DNA of 6,525 nt. Source: an uncultured Micrococcales bacterium (GTDB lineage: Bacteria > Actinomycetota > Actinomycetes > Actinomycetales > Microbacteriaceae). Position numbers and translations under genes: made by a program. Positions 1-5,213 of this stretch are shown piece after piece (position 1 is the first letter of the stretch; each line of letters begins with the position of its first letter). A model generated the notes under the pieces. That model saw only the letters and a list, made by a program, of their open reading frames with translations, did not search any database and was not told the origin of the DNA. The DNA lies in NCBI GenBank assembly GCA_903853515.1, contig CAINTU010000151.1, forward strand, positions 1-6,525. The letters run 5' to 3'.

Positions 1-297
1 ATAGTCATCTGCGCCAGCTTCGAGCCCCTCGAGTTCGTCGCCCTCTTCGGTCTTGGCTGTCAACATAATGATCGGCACCATCGACTCTGCTCGAATCGAT
101 TTGCAGATTTCGACACCGCTTTTGCCTGGCAACATCGAGTCGAGCAAAATCAGGTCAGGGCTGTGGCGGTGAAAGGCTGGCTCTGCCTCGAGCCCAGTGG
201 CGGCATAAACAATGTCATAGCCAGCCGACTGCAAAATCATGCCGACACTCTCGCGAAATGCGTCGTCATCTTCGACGACCAAAATCTTTGCGCTCAT
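1..297 (-). CDS. mtrA: MtrA-like OmpR-family response regulator, N-terminal receiver part (runs off left edge)
   Basis: Reading from the ATG at 297-295 gives 99 residues that are open to the window edge. They form a nearly complete CheY-like receiver domain: start MSAKILVVEDDD, acidic pocket around E9-D12, phospho-acceptor D53 in LLLDSMLPG, switch threonine T80 in IIMLTAKTEE, and the ending GLEAGADDY. The conserved Lys and the DNA-binding winged helix would lie beyond position 1. The block after the acceptor resembles MtrA, the actinobacterial regulator of cell division and envelope genes that pairs with sensor MtrB. Position next to ahcY fits, since in Mycobacterium tuberculosis mtrA lies just downstream of sahH with only tmk between. 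The start has a good ribosome site (AAGG, 7 nt before ATG) in the 15-bp gap after ahcY, so the two are probably co-transcribed. The residue after D53 is Ser, where MtrA usually has Leu. Receiver assignment is certain; the MtrA name rests on similarity and synteny, and another OmpR-type regulator is possible. Confidence 0.78.
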   Translation of the reverse strand, partial: MSAKILVVEDDDAFRESVGMILQSAGYDIVYAATGLEAEPAFHRHSPDLILLDSMLPGKSGVEICKSIRAESMVPIIMLTAKTEEGDELEGLEAGADDY

Positions 298-312
298 ACG
301 AATACCTTATGT

Positions 313-1803
313 CTAGTAGCGGTAGTGGTCTACCTTAAACGGTCCCTGCGGCGCCACGCCAATATATCTGGCTTGGTCGTTCGACAGTTTGGTGAGCTCG
401 ACGCCGAGTGCCTCAAGGTGCATACTTGCGACCTTTTCGTCGAGATGTTTAGGCAAAATGTGCACACCGATTGGGTATTCGGTGGGCTTGGTGAAAAGCT
501 CGATCTGAGCCAGCACCTGGTTGCTAAACGAATTGCTCATGACAAAACTTGGATGCCCTGTGGCGTTGCCTAAATTCATTAGGCGTCCTTCAGACAAAAT
601 CAGCACCGAGCGGCCGTTCGGCAAACGCCATTCGTGCACCTGAGGCTTTATCTCAATCTTTTCGGCACCTTTGATGCGCGAGATGCCGGCCATGTCGATC
701 TCATTATCGAAGTGGCCGATGTTGGCAACCACTGCCAAATGCTTCATGCCAAGGATGTGCTCGGCAGTGACAACGTTTGCGTTGCCTGTGCCGGTGATCA
801 CGAAATCAACTTGTGACAACACGCGCTCAAGTGGCACGACCTGAAAGCCATCCATGGCTGCTTGTAGAGCGCAAATCGGGTCAACCTCGCCGATGATAAC
901 TCGGCCACCCTGACCGCGAATGGCTTCTGCCGCCCCCTTGCCCACGTCACCATAGCCGGCTATATAAACAGTCTTGCCGCCAATCAAAATATCGGTTGCG
1001 CGGTTGAGACCATCAGGCAGTGAGTGCCTGATGCCGTATTTGTTGTCGAATTTAGATTTGGTCACCGAGTCATTGACGTTGATAGCTGGGAACAATAGTT
1101 CGCCGCGCTTGAAAAAGTCATATAGGCGGTGAACGCCGGTGGTGGTTTCTTCGGTAACACCGATGATCTCTTCGGCGATCTTGGTGAACCTGTCACCGCG
1201 CAGTTTTAGCGAACCGCGCAGCAGCTCGAGAATCACTGCATATTCTTCGCTGTCATCGATGCCGGTTGGCGGCACTGAACCCGCAAGTTCAAACTCACGA
1301 CCCTTGTGAACCAAGAGTGTCGCGTCGCCGCCGTCATCGAGAATCATGTTTGGGCCGATATAACTTGCGCCTTCTTCTTGAGCTTCTTGACTCCAGTCAA
1401 AAATCTGGTCGGTGCACCACCAGTATTCGGTTAGGTCTTCACCTTTCCAGGCGAATACTGGCACACCGGCAGGCAGTGCAGCGGTGCCCTCTGGGCCAAC
1501 GACAATAGCTGCCGCTGCCTCATCTTGGGTTGAAAAAATGTTGCAACTTGCCCAGCGAACTTTAGCGCCGAGCTCAACAAGGGTTTCGATTAGCACTGCG
1601 GTCTGCACAGTCATGTGCAGCGAACCTGCGATGCGTGCACCAGCAAGTGGCTTGCTCGGGCCGAATTCTTTTCGCAAAGTCATAAGCCCAGGCATCTCGT
1701 TTTGGGCAAGACGAATCTGGTGGCGACCAGCCTCGGCGAGCGACAAATCTGCGACTTTGAAGTCGAATTTGGTCTTGGTCGAAGAGTTGGTTGCTGGGGT
1801 CAT
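313..1803 (-). CDS. ahcY: Adenosylhomocysteinase (S-adenosyl-L-homocysteine hydrolase)
   Basis: Cytosolic NAD-dependent enzyme that reversibly splits S-adenosylhomocysteine into adenosine and homocysteine, removing the product inhibitor of SAM methyltransferases. The 496 residues match the long actinobacterial form (M. tuberculosis SahH is about 495), which carries an insertion in the substrate domain compared with the human enzyme. Visible signatures: substrate-domain LHMT (about 62-65) and LDDGGD (155-160); EETTTGVHRLY (218-228); NDSVTKSKFDNKYG (244-257), containing the catalytic Lys and Asp; Rossmann loop GYGDVGKG (283-290); ITGTGN (336-341); NIGHFDNEID (361-370); and the C-terminal GPFKVDHYRY, whose Lys and Tyr reach the NAD of the partner subunit. 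All expected catalytic residues appear present. The ATG at 1803-1801 is the only sensible start (next Met at residue 38). It lacks a clear Shine-Dalgarno but has an extended -10 just upstream. It lies 52 bp after manB and 15 bp before the regulator gene. Confidence 0.98.
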   Translation of the reverse strand: MTPATNSSTKTKFDFKVADLSLAEAGRHQIRLAQNEMPGLMTLRKEFGPSKPLAGARIAGSLHMTVQTAVLIETLVELGAKVRWASCNIFSTQDEAAAAIVVGPEGTAALPAGVPVFAWKGEDLTEYWWCTDQIFDWSQEAQEEGASYIGPNMILDDGGDATLLVHKGREFELAGSVPPTGIDDSEEYAVILELLRGSLKLRGDRFTKIAEEIIGVTEETTTGVHRLYDFFKRGELLFPAINVNDSVTKSKFDNKYGIRHSLPDGLNRATDILIGGKTVYIAGYGDVGKGAAEAIRGQGGRVIIGEVDPICALQAAMDGFQVVPLERVLSQVDFVITGTGNANVVTAEHILGMKHLAVVANIGHFDNEIDMAGISRIKGAEKIEIKPQVHEWRLPNGRSVLILSEGRLMNLGNATGHPSFVMSNSFSNQVLAQIELFTKPTEYPIGVHILPKHLDEKVASMHLEALGVELTKLSNDQARYIGVAPQGPFKVDHYRY

Positions 1804-1820
1804 GGGTTCTATTATCCCAG
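1804..1820 (-). promoter_or_regulatory. Putative extended -10 promoter giving a leaderless ahcY mRNA
   Basis: On the minus strand the sequence reads TGGGATAATAGAACCC immediately before the ATG. GATAAT (1811-1816) is a good -10 hexamer, and TGN (1817-1819) in front makes it an extended -10. Only 7 nt separate it from the ATG, so transcription would begin at or next to the A of the start codon. No convincing -35 is seen at 16-18 bp, which extended -10 promoters can tolerate. The segment just upstream is AT-rich. Leaderless starts are common in actinobacteria; use of this one is inferred from spacing. Confidence 0.55.
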
Positions 1821-1855
1821 TAATAAATCAGCTAGCGCAGCGACGAAAAATGGCT

Positions 1856-3283
1856 TTAGGCCCGAATCAGCGCGAGCACTTCATCGCGAATTGCGGCCAT
1901 AGTTGTTTCGAGTCGAGCCTCTGCATTTAGTCGCAACAGCGGCTCGGTATTTGATGCGCGCACATTGAACCACCACCAGTCGCTCGAATCGTGATCGCCA
2001 ACGACAAAGTCGTTTGACCGAACCGTGATGCCATCGAATTCGTCAAAAACGCAACGGCCGGCAAACGCCTCGACGATTCTTGCCTTGGCCGAGGGCACAT
2101 CGCTGACAGTCGAGTTGATCTCGCCAGACAGGTGATACGGGTTGTATTGTTTTGCGAATTCGCTTAGCGGCAGGTCTTGATGACCGAACTCGGCAAGCAC
2201 GTGCATCGCTGCGAGCATGCCGTTGTCTGCACCCCAAAAATCCCTGAAATAGTAATGTGCAGAATGTTCGCCACCAAAAATGGCGTTCGTATCAGCCATG
2301 CGATCTTTGATCAGCGAGTGGCCGACTTTGGTGCGCTCGCCGGTTGCGCCGTCATCTTTGATTACCTGAGCGACGATTCGCGAAGTGATCAGGTTATAGA
2401 GCACCGTGATATCTGACTCGTCGCCTAAAGCCCTTGCTCGTGCAATTTCGCGACGCGCCACCATGGCAGCCACCGCCGAAGGTGTGACCGGTTGCCCCAG
2501 TTCATCAATCACAAAGCAACGGTCTGCGTCGCCGTCAAAAGCTAACCCAAGATCGGCACCGTGTGCGACCACGGCTTTTTGCAGGTCAACCAAATTTTTA
2601 GGTTCGAGTGGATTCGCCTCGTGGTTAGGGAACGAGCCGTCGAGTTCAAAATACATTTCAATAATTTCGAGTGGCAATTTTGCTAGGCCTGCCGCAGTGC
2701 CTAGAACTGCTGGCACGGTTAGCCCGCCCATGCCGTTAGCCGCATCAACCACAACTCGCAGCGGGCGAATGCCGGTTAGGTCGACAAGTTCGCGCAACTT
2801 GGCGGCATAGCCCGAAAGCACATCTTGGTGAGTGATTGTGCCGACGTTCTCGAGGGCGGTGATGCCCTCGGCCAAATAGGTTTTAGCCCGATCGCGAATT
2901 GCACCAAGCCCTGTGTCGAGGCTGATGCCCCTTGCGCCAGCGCGCGAAAACTTGATGCCGTTATAAGTTGCTGGATTGTGGCTGGCCGTAAACATGGCCG
3001 CCGGAAGATTCAGAGATCCACTTGCGAAATAAGATTCATCGGTCGAGCAGAGTCCGATCGAAATCACATTTAGGCCGCGAGCGGTTGCACCTCGAGCAAA
3101 GGCCTGAGCAAAAACCGGCGAAGAATCGCGCATGTCGTGACCGACAATCAGAGCTTTGGCATCATTCGCGACCTCGTCGGCAAAGCCGGCACCAAGTGCT
3201 TCGACGACATCGGCGGTAAGGTCAACATCGACCAAACCACGCACGTCATATGTCTTGACGATGGCATCCCAGTTCACAGTCAT
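1856..3283 (-). CDS. manB: Phosphomannomutase/phosphoglucomutase (alpha-D-phosphohexomutase)
   Basis: Converts mannose-6-P to mannose-1-P, and probably glucose-6-P to glucose-1-P, feeding nucleotide sugars for envelope glycans and glycolipids; cytosolic. The 475 residues have the four-part phosphohexomutase layout: N-terminal KTYDVRG (10-16); active-site phosphoserine loop TASHNP (99-104, S101); Mg-binding DGDADR (250-255); sugar-recognition loop GGEHSAHYYF (337-346); and C-terminal phosphate-binding RASNTEP (442-448). All key residues are intact and length is typical (450-480). The GGEH-S-A-H form of the loop is the one usual in the actinobacterial ManB/PmmA group. The ATG at 3283-3281 is supported by a GGAG site (3291-3294) with a 7-nt spacer. 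The next gene downstream is ahcY, while the upstream neighbour is divergent. Neither manA nor the DUF3499 gene often found beside actinobacterial manB is present here. Sugar specificity between Man and Glc cannot be settled from sequence. Confidence 0.95.
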   Translation of the reverse strand: MTVNWDAIVKTYDVRGLVDVDLTADVVEALGAGFADEVANDAKALIVGHDMRDSSPVFAQAFARGATARGLNVISIGLCSTDESYFASGSLNLPAAMFTASHNPATYNGIKFSRAGARGISLDTGLGAIRDRAKTYLAEGITALENVGTITHQDVLSGYAAKLRELVDLTGIRPLRVVVDAANGMGGLTVPAVLGTAAGLAKLPLEIIEMYFELDGSFPNHEANPLEPKNLVDLQKAVVAHGADLGLAFDGDADRCFVIDELGQPVTPSAVAAMVARREIARARALGDESDITVLYNLITSRIVAQVIKDDGATGERTKVGHSLIKDRMADTNAIFGGEHSAHYYFRDFWGADNGMLAAMHVLAEFGHQDLPLSEFAKQYNPYHLSGEINSTVSDVPSAKARIVEAFAGRCVFDEFDGITVRSNDFVVGDHDSSDWWWFNVRASNTEPLLRLNAEARLETTMAAIRDEVLALIRA

Positions 3284-3290
3284 TTCGCCA

Positions 3291-3313
3291 CTCCGCTCAT
3301 TTGTTCAAGAATA
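3291..3313 (-). promoter_or_regulatory. manB ribosome binding site and weak candidate promoter
   Basis: GGAG at 3291-3294 (minus strand) lies 7 nt before the manB ATG and fixes that start. Further upstream TATTCT (3308-3313), directly preceded by TTG, could serve as a -10 element and would give a leader of about 15-20 nt. No good -35 at standard distance was found. The -10 overlaps the opposite-strand -10 of the divergent gene. The ribosome site is firm; the promoter is tentative. Confidence 0.4.
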
Positions 3314-3323
3314 CAATGGCACC
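3312..3323 (+). promoter_or_regulatory. Putative -10 element for a leaderless zincin-like gene transcript
   Basis: TACAAT at 3312-3317 differs from the consensus -10 TATAAT at one position. It is followed by 6 nt (GGCACC) and then the ATG at 3324, so the transcript would begin at or beside the start codon. No Shine-Dalgarno is seen before this ATG, which fits a leaderless mRNA. No -35 is evident at 16-18 bp. The hexamer overlaps by two bases a possible manB -10 on the other strand. Confidence 0.5.
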
Positions 3324-3737
3324 ATGCCTCAAGCCCGAAAAGCGTCTCGAGACCGCCACGGTCGGGGCTTGCGACACCCGCTCAGCGGCGATTTTTATCG
3401 CCTCGCGAGCCGGCGGCGAGATGACATGGTCGACATTCTTGGCAGCACCTGCGAATACCTGCGTTCGCTTTGGCCTGAAGAGCTGGCAGATCTAACCTGG
3501 CGAATCATGGATGCCCCGCATATCGGCCCGCTCAGCCGGCAGGTGCGCAGATATTCGGTGCGCAAAGAAAGTTCGACCGTAACTTTTTATCGCCTGCCGA
3601 TTATGCGATTGAGTCTGCGTGCCACCAACCCGATCGATGAACGCCTGCGCTTAGAGCACTATGCCTTTAGCGCCATTGCAGAGTTGCTTGGCAAAGAACC
3701 ATGGCAATTATTGCCAGGCGTTTCAGATGACGAGTGA
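3324..3737 (+). CDS. Zincin_1-type 'metallopeptidase family' protein lacking the HExxH motif
   Basis: A 137-residue, probably cytosolic protein of the actinobacterial group usually annotated 'metallopeptidase family protein' (Zincin_1, PF06262; M. tuberculosis Rv3259 is a relative of similar length). It begins with the basic stretch RDRHGRGLR (9-17) typical of this group. A middle region holds short strands (SVRKESSTVTFYRLPIMRL, 78-96), and the C-terminal helix EHYAFSAIAELLG (111-123) sits where classical family members carry the zinc-binding HExxH. Only H112 remains and the catalytic Glu is missing, so peptidase activity is doubtful; actinobacterial relatives generally share this loss. Position next to manB matches M. 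tuberculosis, where Rv3259 lies near manB with a DUF3499 gene between; that gene is absent here. The frame is open upstream to 3156, but the start at 3324 is preferred because the conserved N-terminus follows directly and a -10 precedes it. True function is unknown. Confidence 0.82.
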   Translation: MPQARKASRDRHGRGLRHPLSGDFYRLASRRRDDMVDILGSTCEYLRSLWPEELADLTWRIMDAPHIGPLSRQVRRYSVRKESSTVTFYRLPIMRLSLRATNPIDERLRLEHYAFSAIAELLGKEPWQLLPGVSDDE

Positions 3738-3767
3738 ACTAGCCTGCAAACTGCTGAGTTTGCTAGT
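3738..3767. terminator. Candidate bidirectional hairpin between convergent genes
   Basis: An inner 6-bp stem CAAACT/AGTTTG (3747-3752 with 3757-3762) closes a GCTG tetraloop. An outer 5-bp stem ACTAG/CTAGT (3738-3742 with 3763-3767) extends it, with four unpaired bases (CCTG) on the left arm. It starts directly after the TGA of the zincin-like gene and overlaps the TAG of the DUF5719 gene. There is no T-tract on either side, so it is not a classic intrinsic terminator, but its place at a convergent junction suits a shared 3' end. Confidence 0.45.
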
Positions 3768-5211
3768 GCACCAACACAGAGACTGTGCCCCCAAAGTTCT
3801 TGTCGTCGTTGACGCTCAAGTTTGCGATGCCGGCCGAGCTTCGTTCTATTAGGTTTGCGGCAATTTGACCGTCGAGTGGTTTTATGCCAACAGATGATCC
3901 GCCAGCGACAGCAATCACCTGCTCTGAGTTTGCGGGCAAAACAATTTGTGACACGGTGTTGCCAACAGTAAGTTCTGCCTTCACCTGTGCGCTCGAAGAG
4001 TTGACCAAACAAAGCGCGTTGCTTACGCCTTTAGGGGTTTCAATGAACCTCTGGTTAGCAAAAGGTGTTGCCTGATTTAGCCAAGTGAAATCGCTAAACG
4101 GATTGCCGCCCTTTTGCGTTTCGACCAATCGAACTGAGGCCTGAACAGCAACACTTGAGCTAATAAGTGCAAAATAGTTTCCGTCGGCAAGCCCTGACAA
4201 ATCGATATCGGTAACCCGACCCGCGCCAACCGACTGCGAAATTGCGGTGCCATAGTCGTTCACGCTGGCGCCAATGATCTGCACTTTGAGGTCAGCATTT
4301 TTTGTGCCAGGCACAAACACGCGTAACATTTGTTCGATGTCTAGATATTTAGAACTCTTTGAGCGAAGAACCCCCGCGAAATCTGAGCCACGAACCAAAA
4401 TGCCAGGAATCACGATCTGGGTATTGGCCGCAGGCGCAGCGCCAATAAAGTCGGCGCCAGCTGCCTTAAGGCCTCTGACCGCGCGTTGCTGAATCACGCC
4501 GAGCAGCGCGCCGCCATCCACTTTGACACGCACTGCAAGCGACTCAGATCTAAAGCTGAATGAGGCCAGCGGCACAACTGTCGACTTGCCCGCAGCCACC
4601 GAGATACCGGTGAGGCCGGGGCTGTCGATTCGGCCGGTCTCTGAATAGATTTCGAGATTGGCCGTTGCGTCTAGCGTGGTCGGATTGCTTAGTAGCAATA
4701 GCGCTTCACGACCAACTGCAGTAGAGCCACCGAGTAGCCAAAAGTCTGTGCTTGGTGATTCACAGCTAGCCGACAATAGGCCATTCGTCGTTGCACTTAA
4801 AACGCTCTGGGTTTGATTGGCGGTTAAGAGTGCCGAACCCTGAACATTGGTGCCACTTGAATCGGCAACGACCAGATTGCTTGCACCCGCGGTGCTAGCC
4901 GCTACATCTTGTCGAAAGCCATAGCCCACAAGAGCCGGGTTGCCATTGATTTTGAGTGCAGTGCCCTGAGGCGCGCCAAAACTCGCCGCTATTGTGGCTT
5001 GGCCGACGCGACTGAACTGGCTAACCGATGTGCCGGTCTTGCCGCCGGAACGCACAGCAGCGCCGATGCAAGACAGTGCAAGGTTTCTTGCCGGCACCGA
5101 AACAGTTTGTGCCTTAACAACCTGACCAACTGTTGTGTTTGTGTTGATTGGCAGGGCCAATAGGCACGAGAAGGTCGCCACAATGGCTATTGCCGAAAGA
5201 TATCGACGCAA
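3763..5211 (-). CDS. Secreted DUF5719 family protein
   Basis: A 482-residue extracytoplasmic protein. Residues 1-21 are a basic start (MRRYL) plus a hydrophobic core, a Sec-type signal or N-terminal anchor; VKA-QT near 34 is a plausible cleavage site. The remainder is rich in Ser, Ala, Val and Gly with alternating hydrophobic residues, consistent with beta-sandwich folds and no transmembrane helix. The segment CESPSTDFWLLGGS (150-163), followed by GREALLLLSNP and LEIYSETG, is recognisable DUF5719 sequence. C48 and C150 could form a disulfide after export. No enzymatic motif is visible and the family has no established function. The start is TTG at 5211-5209, 2 bp after the upstream stop; GAGGG (5221-5225) lies 9 nt before it inside the end of the upstream gene, so translation is probably coupled. 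No ATG or GTG occurs in frame upstream before a stop at 5245. Its constant partner, the large membrane glycosyltransferase-like protein, suggests a role in envelope glycan assembly; that is inference. Confidence 0.85.
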   Translation of the reverse strand: MRRYLSAIAIVATFSCLLALPINTNTTVGQVVKAQTVSVPARNLALSCIGAAVRSGGKTGTSVSQFSRVGQATIAASFGAPQGTALKINGNPALVGYGFRQDVAASTAGASNLVVADSSGTNVQGSALLTANQTQSVLSATTNGLLSASCESPSTDFWLLGGSTAVGREALLLLSNPTTLDATANLEIYSETGRIDSPGLTGISVAAGKSTVVPLASFSFRSESLAVRVKVDGGALLGVIQQRAVRGLKAAGADFIGAAPAANTQIVIPGILVRGSDFAGVLRSKSSKYLDIEQMLRVFVPGTKNADLKVQIIGASVNDYGTAISQSVGAGRVTDIDLSGLADGNYFALISSSVAVQASVRLVETQKGGNPFSDFTWLNQATPFANQRFIETPKGVSNALCLVNSSSAQVKAELTVGNTVSQIVLPANSEQVIAVAGGSSVGIKPLDGQIAANLIERSSAGIANLSVNDDKNFGGTVSVLVH

Positions 5212-5213
5212 AA

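Noticed and set aside
1804..1855. Possible SAH riboswitch or other leader upstream of ahcY
   Set aside because: The gap is only 52 bp, shows no stable nested stems, and a promoter-like -10 lies 7 nt from the ATG, leaving no room for a structured leader.
1412..1930. 172-codon + strand open frame opposite ahcY
   Set aside because: It is antisense to a certain, highly conserved enzyme and its translation looks like no protein family; it is a by-product of codon bias. The same applies to the other antisense frames over manB, DUF5719 and the membrane protein.
3156..3323. Longer N-terminus for the zincin-like gene
   Set aside because: The 56 extra codons lie mostly antisense to the start of manB, and the conserved RDRHGRG start of the family follows the ATG at 3324 closely.
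5140..5211. Lipoprotein or Tat signal in the DUF5719 protein
   Set aside because: C16 is preceded by TFS, a poor lipobox, and the hydrophobic core continues past it; the N-terminal Arg pair lacks the surrounding Tat consensus. A Sec signal fits better.
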